64,000 nucleotides of DNA from VAZQ01 sp963841705 (GCA_963841705.1 CAWJDY010000043.1:54092-118091); one strand, 5' to 3'. Positions 17,586-21,612 are shown, counted from the first letter of the stretch. Notes: a model not told the origin generated them from the sequence alone. Program-made: numbers and translations.

Positions 17586-17659
17586 TGGTACTGACGTCAG
17601 GAGTTGAACCTGAATCACCCGGTTCACAGCCGAGTACTCTGCCGTTGAGCTACATCAGC
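17586..17659 (-). tRNA. tRNA-His(GTG), tRNA array member 1 (distal end)
   Basis: Cloverleaf readable on the minus strand: acceptor GCTGATG/CGTCAGT, anticodon loop CTGTGAA, T-loop TTCAACT, discriminator A, encoded CCA. There is no extra G at -1, as expected for alphaproteobacterial tRNA-His with A73. Confidence 0.85.
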
Positions 17660-17660
17660 A

Positions 17661-17735
17661 TGGTGCCTATGGGTTGAATCGAACAACCGACACGCCGCAT
17701 ATGAAACGGCTGCTCCACCGCTGAGCTACACAGGC
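17661..17735 (-). tRNA. tRNA-Met(CAT) (elongator type or Ile2), array member 2
   Basis: Acceptor GCCTGTG/CATAGGC, anticodon stem GCCGT/GCGGC with loop TTCATAT, T-loop TTCGATT, A73 and CCA. One of three CAT tRNAs in the array; whether C34 is modified to lysidine (reading AUA) cannot be seen. Confidence 0.8.
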
Positions 17736-17746
17736 GTTTTCCGCAC

Positions 17747-17820
17747 TGGCTCCCCCTCATGGATTCGAACCACGATCCTCGCATTCAAAGTGCGATATCC
17801 TGCCGTTAGACGAAGGGGGA
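17747..17820 (-). tRNA. tRNA-Gln(TTG), array member 3
   Basis: Acceptor TCCCCCT/AGGGGGA, anticodon stem TCGCA/TGCGA with loop CTTTGAA, T-loop TTCGAAT, G73 (the Gln discriminator) and CCA. All stems pair. Confidence 0.9.
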
Positions 17821-17822
17821 AA

Positions 17823-17899
17823 TGGTCCGACCTGCGGGATTTGAACCCGCGTCACCTCGCTTGAAAGGCGAGCATCCTGGGCCACTAGACGAAGGTCGG
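17823..17899 (-). tRNA. tRNA-Glu(TTC), array member 4
   Basis: Acceptor CCGACCT/AGGTCGG, anticodon stem CTCGC/GCGAG with loop CTTTCAA, T-loop TTCAAAT, A73 and CCA. Two bases separate it from each neighbour. Confidence 0.88.
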
Positions 17900-17901
17900 T
17901 T

Positions 17902-17976
17902 TGGTGCGGGCAGTGAGAATCGAACTCACGCGTCTTGGTTGGAAGCCAAGCACGCACCCCAGTACGCCATGCCCGC
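17902..17976 (-). tRNA. tRNA-Gly(TCC), array member 5
   Basis: Acceptor GCGGGCA/TGCCCGC, anticodon stem CTTGG/CCAAG with loop CTTCCAA, T-loop TTCGATT. The discriminator is A rather than the usual bacterial Gly T. The D-arm is unusual (GCGT/GTGC). Confidence 0.83.
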
Positions 17977-17983
17977 ATTGATT

Positions 17984-18071
17984 TGGCGGAGAGTTGAGAG
18001 CACGATTCTCACCGGCTAACCCGGCCGATCGCTTAGCAGGCGACGCTGGGCACCCGCCCAGTTAACTCTCC
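17984..18071 (-). tRNA. tRNA-Ser(GCT), array member 6
   Basis: Long-variable-arm tRNA: acceptor GGAGAGT/ACTCTCC, anticodon loop CTGCTAA, G73 (Ser discriminator), CCA. The T-loop is ATCGTGC instead of TTCRANN, with position 54 A and 58 T. Confidence 0.83.
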
Positions 18072-18075
18072 AGGT

Positions 18076-18150
18076 TGGAGACCGCGACACGATTCGAACG
18101 TGCATCCTCCGATGTAGGAAATCGGCGCTCATCCTTTGAGCTACGCGGCC
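18076..18150 (-). tRNA. tRNA-Arg(CCT), array member 7
   Basis: Acceptor GGCCGCG/CGCGGTC, anticodon stem CCGAT/ATCGG with loop TTCCTAC, T-loop TTCGAAT, encoded CCA. It borders the embedded glyoxalase-like gene. Confidence 0.87.
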
Positions 18151-18200
18151 ATGGAAGAAAAGCTGATCAGTCCCGGTCCGGGCTCTTCCAACCGATCTGT

Positions 18201-18650
18201 TTAACGGCGCTGCCTGCGCAAAGGGTACGAACTGGACTGGCCGTCTGGACTCGCAATGACCACCACATAACCGTCGGGGTCGCGGAGCCACATTTCTCGA
18301 TGTTGAGGCCCGGGGTTGACGTGAGGTTCTTCGATGATCTCGGTCCGCAATGCGCGCGCACGCTCCACGACGGAGTCAAAGTCGTCAACCTGGAACCAAA
18401 GTAAGACCCCGTGTCCGGGAGGCGCGGCATTCGCGTCGACCAGGTTTGCGTGATTCTCCTCGTCCCAAGCGTGGAGTTGAAGAATCAAATGACCGGACGA
18501 GGACATCCGGTCGTACACGTCACGATGACTGTGTTCGGGGAGCGAGTCTGCCCCAAGCAGTTCCGCGTACCAGCGACTGCTCGCTCTTACATTGCGCACG
18601 GCTATGAGGGGTTGAGCCTGGACGCTTGATTTCTGCACAGCGGAGCTCAT
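18201..18650 (-). CDS. Glyoxalase/bleomycin-resistance superfamily protein embedded in the tRNA array
   Basis: 149 residues with a strong AGGAGG seven bases before ATG 18650. Pattern: AVRNVRASSRWYAELLGAD, SGHLILQLHAWDEENH, HGVLLWFQVDDFDSVVERARAL, and HREMWLRDPDGYVVVIASP, the vicinal-oxygen-chelate fold of glyoxalase/dioxygenase/bleomycin-resistance proteins. Metal-ligand candidates are the His of LQLH and the Glu of HREMW. It is oriented with the tRNAs and replaces tRNAs between 18151 and 18729, so it would be transcribed with them. Substrate unknown; relation to the array may be only positional. Confidence 0.82.
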   Translation of the reverse strand: MSSAVQKSSVQAQPLIAVRNVRASSRWYAELLGADSLPEHSHRDVYDRMSSSGHLILQLHAWDEENHANLVDANAAPPGHGVLLWFQVDDFDSVVERARALRTEIIEEPHVNPGPQHREMWLRDPDGYVVVIASPDGQSSSYPLRRQRR

Positions 18651-18729
18651 ATGTCCTCCTGCTTTTGATAGTTCGCACTGAATCTCTGCGCATCAGATAA
18701 TATGGCGCCGCCTTGACGCCGAGAATGAG

Positions 18730-18805
18730 TGGAGCTCCAGGCTGGATTCGAACCAGCATGTGCCGATTTAGAAGATCGGTGCCTCTCCGCTCGAGCCACT
18801 GGAGC
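18730..18805 (-). tRNA. tRNA-Arg(TCT), array member 8
   Basis: Acceptor GCTCCAG/CTGGAGC, anticodon stem CCGAT/ATCGG with loop CTTCTAA, T-arm GCTGG-TTCGAAT-CCAGC, encoded CCA. Confidence 0.88.
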
Positions 18806-18806
18806 T

Positions 18807-18880
18807 TGGAGACCAGAGCCGGAATTGAACCGGCGTGGGCGCTTTTGCAGAGCGCTCCCTAACCACTCGGGCATCTGGTC
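18807..18880 (-). tRNA. tRNA-Cys(GCA), array member 9
   Basis: Acceptor GACCAGA/TCTGGTC, anticodon stem GCGCT/AGCGC with loop CTGCAAA, T-loop TTCAATT, T73 (the Cys discriminator), CCA. One base separates it from member 8. Confidence 0.88.
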
Positions 18881-18883
18881 GAT

Positions 18884-18958
18884 TGGCAGCCCGTCGCGGA
18901 CTTGAACCGCGGCATCCGCTTTCAGAGAGCGGCGCTCTACCAGCTGAGCTAACGGGCA
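18884..18958 (-). tRNA. tRNA-Gln(CTG), array member 10
   Basis: Anticodon stem CCGCT/AGCGG with loop CTCTGAA, T-arm CGCGG-TTCAAGT-CCGCG, G73, CCA. The first acceptor pair is a T1-T72 mismatch; a weak first pair is typical of tRNA-Gln. Confidence 0.87.
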
Positions 18959-18960
18959 AT

Positions 18961-19039
18961 TGGTCAGGGCGGGTGGATTCGAACCACCGGTCTCCTGCTT
19001 CCAAGGCAGGCAGGGACGGCCAGGCTCCCCTACACCCTG
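18961..19039 (-). tRNA. tRNA-Pro(TGG), array member 11
   Basis: Acceptor CAGGGTG/CGCCCTG, anticodon stem CCTGC/GCAGG with loop CTTGGAA, T-loop TTCGAAT, A73, CCA. The D-arm is slightly long. Confidence 0.86.
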
Positions 19040-19045
19040 ATGAAT

Positions 19046-19122
19046 TGGCGCGCACGGGAGGACTCGAACCTCCACCGCCCGGATTCGTAGTCCGGCACAT
19101 TGTCCAGTTGTGCTACGTGCGC
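19046..19122 (-). tRNA. tRNA-Arg(ACG), array member 12
   Basis: Acceptor GCGCACG/CGTGCGC, anticodon stem CCGGA/TCCGG with loop CTACGAA, T-loop TTCGAGT, CCA. A second, ordinary tRNA-Arg(ACG) occurs alone at 28084, so this anticodon is duplicated on the chromosome. Confidence 0.88.
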
Positions 19123-19126
19123 AGAT

Positions 19127-19200
19127 TGGAGCGGCCGACGGGATTTGAACCCGCGTTTCCCGGCTTGAGGGGCTAGTGTGCTGCCTTAGACGACGACCGC
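19127..19200 (-). tRNA. tRNA-Glu(CTC), array member 13
   Basis: Acceptor GCGGTCG/CGGCCGC, anticodon loop CCCTCAA, T-loop TTCAAAT, CCA. The anticodon stem CTAGC/GCCGG has one A-C mismatch and the discriminator is T, so it is less regular than its neighbours. Confidence 0.72.
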
Positions 19201-19204
19201 GAAT

Positions 19205-19282
19205 TGGCTCCGGCCGGTGGATTCGAACCACCCTCATTCTCGGTTAACAGCCGAGCGCGCTCACCTAGAGTGCTAGACCGGA
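19205..19282 (-). tRNA. tRNA-Asn(GTT), array member 14
   Basis: Acceptor TCCGGTC/GGCCGGA, anticodon stem CTCGG/CCGAG with loop CTGTTAA, T-loop TTCGAAT, G73 (Asn discriminator), CCA. Confidence 0.9.
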
Positions 19283-19287
19283 AGAAT

Positions 19288-19392
19288 TGGTGGAGACAGT
19301 CGGTAACGCGTCGCAACCCGGGCCCGCCCGGGTTGCGCATCATCGACCCGCGACGATCTTGCAAGGATCATCTGCACCCTTGTGCTGTCCCC
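19288..19392 (-). tRNA. tRNA-Ala(TGC)-like with palindrome inserted in the T-loop, array member 15
   Basis: Acceptor GGGGACA/TGTCTCC, D-arm GCAC/GTGC, anticodon stem TGATC/GATCG with loop CTTGCAA (TGC), A73, CCA; 105 bases long. A GC-rich palindrome (19312-19337, 12-base arms starting CGCAACCCGGGC) splits the T-arm. With it removed the T-arm closes as GTCGATG/TACCGAC around the loop ATCGCGT. Confidence 0.68.
19312..19337. repeat. Palindromic insert in tRNA-Ala-like gene
   Basis: Perfect inverted repeat of 12-base arms with a 2-base centre, extended to 28 bases if one mismatched flanking pair is counted. Its position inside a T-loop marks it as an insertion into an existing tRNA gene. Confidence 0.8.
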
Positions 19393-19427
19393 GTGGTGCC
19401 GAGGGTTGGTTTCGAGCCAACCTCCCC

Positions 19428-19455
19428 GCCGAAGTCGGATGTATCCGACTTCGGC
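19428..19455. repeat. 28-bp palindrome in tRNA-like gene (copy A)
   Basis: Perfect inverted repeat, 13-base arms (GCCGAAGTCGGAT) and a 2-base centre. The AAGTCGG core recurs in the palindromes at 19792 and 58264. Confidence 0.85.
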
Positions 19456-19469
19456 CGACTTAACACTTG

Positions 19470-19497
19470 GCCGAACTCGAGTATACCCGAGTTCGGC
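19470..19497. repeat. 28-bp palindrome in tRNA-like gene (copy B)
   Basis: 14-base arms (GCCGAACTCGAGTA against its complement) with a single mismatch. The shape CCGA-CTCGGGT-TACCCGAG-TCGG recurs at 58225. Confidence 0.85.
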
Positions 19498-19574
19498 TGT
19501 CTTCAGCGCGGTGCTTTCACCAGATGAGCTTCCTCGGCATTTAACGTTGCAGACGGGTGTAAACACCCTTTTGT

Positions 19575-19648
19575 TGGTGCGGGCGTCGGTAATCGAAACC
19601 GAGTCTCCTGAGTGGCGCTCAGGTGCTAGGCCTTCCAGCTACGTCCGC
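19575..19648 (-). tRNA. tRNA-Gly(GCC), array member 17
   Basis: Acceptor GCGGACG/CGCCCGC (one A-C mismatch), anticodon stem CCTGA/TCAGG with loop GCGCCAC, T-arm TCGGT-TTCGATT-ACCGA, CCA. Position 33 is C instead of the nearly invariant T. Confidence 0.75.
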
Positions 19649-19672
19649 CATCAGGGCGTTTGCGCACGCTAT

Positions 19673-19763
19673 TGGTGGGAAGTGGACGGAATCGAACCTC
19701 TTGCCCGCAGGGACCGCGTTTACAGCGCGGCGACGGCACCAGCCTGTCCTTATGGCACTTCCC
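19673..19763 (-). tRNA. tRNA-Tyr(GTA), array member 18
   Basis: Long-variable-arm tRNA as expected for bacterial Tyr. Acceptor GGGAAGT/ACTTCCC, anticodon stem CCGCG/CGCGG with loop CTGTAAA, variable arm CCCTGCGGG, T-loop TTCGATT with a weak stem, A73, CCA. Confidence 0.85.
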
Positions 19764-19791
19764 GTGTCTGGTTGCGGGTCCCGGGGTTGCA

Positions 19792-19819
19792 CCGCAAGTC
19801 GGCTTTTGCCGACTTGCGG
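19792..19819. repeat. 28-bp palindrome in initiator-like tRNA (copy A)
   Basis: Perfect arms of 12 bases (CCGCAAGTCGGC) around TTTT. Shares the AAGTCGGC core with the intergenic palindrome at 58264. Confidence 0.85.
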
Positions 19820-19833
19820 CACTTCATTTAGTG

Positions 19834-19861
19834 CCGGAAGTCGGGCAAGCCCGGCTTCCGG
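19834..19861. repeat. 28-bp palindrome in initiator-like tRNA (copy B)
   Basis: Arms CCGGAAGTCGGGC and its complement with one mismatch. Between this copy and copy A lies a short CACT/AGTG hairpin. Confidence 0.82.
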
Positions 19862-19915
19862 GCGATCGCGGCTTATGAGACCGCGTGGGTTCCTAACCGA
19901 CCTACCCGCTAAAAA

Positions 19916-19970
19916 TGGTGCGAAGGCTTTTACTCCCTCGCTTGCTGCCGGTACTTCCGCGGTCAGCAGA
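19916..19970 (-). other. tRNA-like fragment with CCA end, array member 20
   Basis: Reading minus, it ends in CCTTCGC-A-CCA but lacks the matching GCGAAGG 5' acceptor strand and any clear anticodon arm; only hairpins TGCTG/CAGCA and GCGAGG/CCTTCGC are visible. Its GGGAGTAA segment resembles the odd T-loop of the Ile(GAT) member at 20926. Probably the 3' remains of a tRNA gene. Confidence 0.4.
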
Positions 19971-19972
19971 AA

Positions 19973-20059
19973 TGGCGGATGCCTGACGTGTCGATCGCCA
20001 CACCATGTGGTGCCATCCCGCTTCGAACGGGTGCCAGAGGCCGCTCTGGTTAAGCATCC
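19973..20059 (-). tRNA. tRNA-Ser(CGA), array member 21
   Basis: Long-variable-arm tRNA: acceptor GGATGCT/GGCATCC, anticodon stem ACCCG/CGGGA with loop TTCGAAG, variable hairpin CACCA/TGGTG, G73, CCA. T-loop ATCGACA has A at position 54. Confidence 0.83.
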
Positions 20060-20062
20060 ATG

Positions 20063-20167
20063 TGGAGGAAGGCCGCGGTCTCGATCCGCAGTGGCGAACC
20101 ACCCGATCGCTTTCCAAGCAATGCCGATCGCCCGACCCCCGGACTTGATCCGGGGGTTTGACCTTCC
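20063..20167 (-). tRNA. tRNA-Ser(GGA) with palindrome in the D-region, array member 22
   Basis: Acceptor GGAAGGT/GCCTTCC, anticodon stem ATTGC/GCGAT with loop TTGGAAA, variable hairpin GTGG-TTCG-CCAC, T-loop ATCGAGA (A54), CCA; discriminator T instead of Ser G. A palindrome with 9-base arms (ACCCCCGGA, 20135-20157) occupies the D-arm region. Confidence 0.72.
20135..20157. repeat. 23-bp palindrome in tRNA-Ser(GGA)
   Basis: Perfect 9-base arms ACCCCCGGA and complement around CTTGA, a different family from the 28-base palindromes; the CCCGGACTTGATCCGGG form is common as an intergenic hairpin in related genomes. Confidence 0.75.
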
Positions 20168-20171
20168 GTAT

Positions 20172-20259
20172 TGGCGGATGGCGGAGCACTCGAAGCCCAT
20201 GCCTTGCGGCACCATCGGTGTTCAAAGCCGCGCCGGCGAGCCTTGCCGGTTCACCATCC
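20172..20259 (-). tRNA. tRNA-Ser(TGA), array member 23
   Basis: Acceptor GGATGGT/GCCATCC, anticodon loop TTTGAAC, variable hairpin TGCC-GCAA-GGCA, T-loop TTCGAGT, G73, CCA. The anticodon stem keeps only three pairs (mismatches at both ends), so function is less sure. Confidence 0.68.
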
Positions 20260-20263
20260 CTAT

Positions 20264-20338
20264 TGGCCTACCGGATAGGAGTCCAACCTATGTCCTCGAC
20301 GTTCGGAGGGTCGCGCTCATCCACTGAGCTACCGGTAG
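20264..20338 (-). tRNA. tRNA-Arg(CCG), array member 24
   Basis: Acceptor CTACCGG/CCGGTAG, anticodon loop CTCCGAA with one mismatch in the stem, T-arm ATAGG-TTGGACT-CCTAT (C56 replaced by G), G73, CCA. Confidence 0.78.
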
Positions 20339-20347
20339 TTTGTTTGT

Positions 20348-20437
20348 TGGTCGGCGCCCCGGGTTACGATCCCGACCGTCTACAGCAGTCCGCTGCCCCG
20401 GTTTATAAGACCGAGCCGCACGCCAGTGCTGACGCCG
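20348..20437 (-). tRNA. Long-variable-arm tRNA with Ile(TAT) anticodon, array member 25
   Basis: Acceptor CGGCGTC/GGCGCCG, D-arm GCAC/GTGC, anticodon stem TCGGT/ACCGG with loop CTTATAA (TAT), 22-base variable region with CAGC/GCTG hairpin, T-loop ATCGTAA, A73, CCA. TAT is rare in bacteria, which normally read AUA with lysidine-modified CAT, and a long variable arm is not an Ile trait. Confidence 0.7.
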
Positions 20438-20477
20438 TGCAGAGAATGCGCGCGATATTCTCCTCATCGTCTGTCCT

Positions 20478-20554
20478 TGGTCGGAGTGGCTGGATTTGAA
20501 CTAGCGACCTCTTCGTTCCGAACGAAGAGCGCTTCCAGGCTGCGCTACACTCCG
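20478..20554 (-). tRNA. tRNA-Pro(CGG), array member 26
   Basis: Acceptor CGGAGTG/CACTCCG, anticodon stem CTTCG/CGAAG with loop TTCGGAA, T-loop TTCAAAT, A73, CCA. All arms are regular. Confidence 0.9.
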
Positions 20555-20558
20555 GAAA

Positions 20559-20633
20559 TGGCGCGCTGTACGGGACTCGAACCCGTCTCGCTCGATAGAC
20601 AGTCGAGCTGCCTCACCCGATGCATAACAGCGC
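20559..20633 (-). tRNA. tRNA-Asp(GTC), array member 27
   Basis: Acceptor GCGCTGT/ACAGCGC, anticodon stem CTCGA/TCGAG with loop CTGTCTA, T-loop TTCGAGT, G73 (Asp discriminator), CCA. Confidence 0.88.
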
Positions 20634-20672
20634 AACGCAATCGTGAAGGCCGACTGCCGCGATCGACGAAAA

Positions 20673-20748
20673 TGGTGTGCCTGGCTCGTTTCGAACGAGC
20701 ACTGAACGCGCTCTCAACGCGTTCCCTCTGCCATTGGGGTACAGGCAC
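20673..20748 (-). tRNA. Short-variable-arm tRNA with Leu(GAG) anticodon, array member 28
   Basis: Acceptor GTGCCTG/CAGGCAC, anticodon stem ACGCG/CGCGT with loop TTGAGAG, variable region of only five bases, T-arm GCTCG-TTCGAAA-CGAGC, A73, CCA. Bacterial Leu tRNAs have long variable arms, so the body does not match the anticodon. Confidence 0.78.
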
Positions 20749-20749
20749 A

Positions 20750-20836
20750 TGGAGGACCAGGCAGGAGTCGAACCTGCGATGGGCATAGCCAGCGGATTAA
20801 GAGTCCGCCCCGTTCGGCCGCTACGGTGACTGGTCC
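20750..20836 (-). tRNA. Long-variable-arm tRNA with Lys(CTT) anticodon, array member 29
   Basis: Acceptor GGACCAG/CTGGTCC, anticodon stem GCGGA/TCCGC with loop CTCTTAA, 14-base variable region, T-arm GCAGG-TTCGACT-CCTGC, T73, CCA. Lys tRNAs normally have short variable regions and A73. Confidence 0.75.
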
Positions 20837-20838
20837 CA

Positions 20839-20921
20839 TGGAGGACGCGAGTGGTTACGATCCACAGGCCGACGGGTTAAAAGTCCGCTCCCTCTCCATT
20901 CGGGTTTAAGGCTTCGCGTCC
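20839..20921 (-). tRNA. tRNA-Lys(TTT), array member 30
   Basis: Acceptor GGACGCG/CGCGTCC, anticodon loop CTTTTAA, T-loop ATCGTAA (A54 and T58), CCA. The D-region is longer than usual, the anticodon stem has one mismatch, and the discriminator is T. Confidence 0.72.
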
Positions 20922-20925
20922 GGAT

Positions 20926-21002
20926 TGGTGCAAGCGGGAGGTTACTCCCTCCTCCTACCACGCGGTTATCGGCCGCGGCCCTCGCTTCTCGGACTCGCTT
21001 GC
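20926..21002 (-). tRNA. tRNA-Ile(GAT), array member 31
   Basis: Acceptor GCAAGCG/CGCTTGC, anticodon stem CGCGG/CCGCG with loop CCGATAA (C33 instead of T33), A73, CCA. The T-arm GGAGG/CCTCC closes a six-base loop GAGTAA lacking TTC, so the body is strongly divergent. Confidence 0.68.
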
Positions 21003-21019
21003 ATGTTTGGTCTTTTGAT

Positions 21020-21095
21020 TGGTGCTCCCTGACGGACTCGAACCGCCGAATGTCCGGGTGTAAACCAGATGCCTTTGCCGCTTGGCGAAGGGAGC
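21020..21095 (-). tRNA. tRNA-Val(TAC), array member 32
   Basis: Acceptor GCTCCCT/AGGGAGC, anticodon stem TCTGG/CCGGA with loop TTTACAC, T-loop TTCGAGT, A73, CCA. Confidence 0.9.
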
Positions 21096-21101
21096 GTTAT
21101 C

Positions 21102-21181
21102 TGGTGCCCGTGATAGGATTCGAACCTACACTGTCACTTCTTTTGAGGAAGTGGCCGCTACCGGGATTGGGCTACACGGGC
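21102..21181 (-). tRNA. Short-variable-arm tRNA with Leu(CAA) anticodon, array member 33
   Basis: Acceptor GCCCGTG/CACGGGC, anticodon stem ACTTC/GAAGT with loop CTCAAAA, short variable region, T-loop TTCGAAT, A73, CCA. Second Leu anticodon on a class I body. Confidence 0.8.
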
Positions 21182-21183
21182 AT

Positions 21184-21261
21184 TGGTGCGCCAGGCGAGA
21201 TTCGAACTCGCACTGCTCTCGTTCTGAGCGAGATGCCTCCTGCCAATTGGGCTACCGGCGC
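21184..21261 (-). tRNA. Short-variable-arm tRNA with Leu(CAG) anticodon, array member 34
   Basis: Acceptor GCGCCGG/CTGGCGC, anticodon stem TCTCG/CGAGA with loop CTCAGAA, five-base variable region, T-arm GCGAG-TTCGAAT-CTCGC, A73, CCA. The D-region TAGCCCAATTGGCAGG is shared in style with member 33. Confidence 0.82.
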
Positions 21262-21280
21262 ATGCTGCTCTCTCGGATGA

Positions 21281-21328
21281 GCAGAGCATGATCCCGAAAA
21301 GTTGCAAGCTTTTGGACACGATCATGCG
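21281..21328. repeat. Imperfect palindromic intergenic repeat inside the tRNA array
   Basis: GCATGATC at the left end faces GATCATGC at the right, with AAAAG/CTTTT nested inside. This GCATGATCCCGAAAAG form is a widespread intergenic hairpin in Bradyrhizobiaceae-like genomes as I recall them. It separates members 34 and 35. Confidence 0.7.
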
Positions 21329-21350
21329 ACCGAACAAGGTCAGAGCGAAT

Positions 21351-21424
21351 TGGAGCCCTCACCTGGACTTGAACCAGGCTCCCCGCCTTACAAGAACGGA
21401 GCATCACCGCAATGCTTTGAGGGC
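21351..21424 (-). tRNA. tRNA-Thr(TGT), array member 35
   Basis: Acceptor GCCCTCA/TGAGGGC, D-arm GCAT/ATGC, anticodon stem CCGTT/GGCGG with loop CTTGTAA, T-loop TTCAAGT, CCA; discriminator T. Confidence 0.85.
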
Positions 21425-21448
21425 GCAATACCTTCAGGATCATGTTGC

Positions 21449-21515
21449 TGGCAGCAGGGATCAAACCTCCCGACGCCACATATGAGAGTGGCGCTCTATC
21501 GCCTTAACCCTGCCA
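21449..21515 (-). tRNA. Degenerate Met/Ile2(CAT)-like tRNA, array member 36 (promoter-proximal)
   Basis: About 67 bases. Anticodon stem GCCAC/GTGGC closes an eight-base loop containing CAT; acceptor ends TGGCAG/CTGCCA pair, and a TTTGAT T-loop-like segment is present, but the T-stem and the acceptor overlap, so a few bases seem missing. Probably a decayed or strongly divergent tRNA. Confidence 0.45.
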
Positions 21516-21612
21516 GCGCTGACATGTTCTCGCCGAAACCAGAGCCGTTGGTCGGTCCTACGGGTCGAGAGGCGCTCTTATGCGTAGGGAGCGCCGGCCT
21601 GCAACGATTCGA

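Larger units (their letters stand above)
19394..19538 (-). tRNA. tRNA-like gene, possibly Phe(GAA), carrying two palindromic inserts, array member 16
   Basis: 145 bases. Acceptor GCCGAGG/CCTCGGC, T-arm GTTGG-CTCGAAA-CCAAC, A73 and CCA are intact. CCGCG followed by CTGAAGA would give anticodon GAA, but the matching 3' strand of that stem is not found; one 28-base palindrome follows it directly and another lies before the T-arm. Isotype is therefore tentative and the gene may be broken or need removal of the inserts. Confidence 0.5.
19769..19910 (-). tRNA. Initiator-like tRNA-fMet(CAT) with two palindromic inserts in the T-loop, array member 19
   Basis: Acceptor pairs 2-7 GCGGGT/ACCCGC form while A1 faces A72, an unpaired end as in initiator tRNA; the loop CTCATAA is the initiator form; the tail is A-CCA. 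Variable GATCG is followed by T-stem CCCGG, then a 65-base block containing two palindromes, then loop TGCAACC and CCGGG, so the T-arm re-forms exactly when the block is left out. Confidence 0.62.

Noticed and set aside
18647..19237. Proteins of up to 196 codons overlapping the tRNA array
   Set aside because: Their residues are translations of tRNA T-arms (recurrent GFEP/RFEP and RRFESRP patterns) on either strand, not real proteins.
19623..20327. 234-codon plus-strand frame across the tRNA array
   Set aside because: Runs through Tyr, fMet-like, Ser and Arg tRNA genes; composition and position show it is an artefact.
17586..21515. CRISPR array
   Set aside because: The repeated GATTCGAACC-like motif at about 75-base spacing is the T-arm of tRNA genes; there is no constant repeat/unique spacer pattern.
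21549..21600. A further tRNA upstream of member 36
   Set aside because: It ends like ACCGACCA on the minus strand and has one GGCGCTC/GAGCGCC hairpin, but no acceptor pairing or seven-base anticodon loop; at most a relic.
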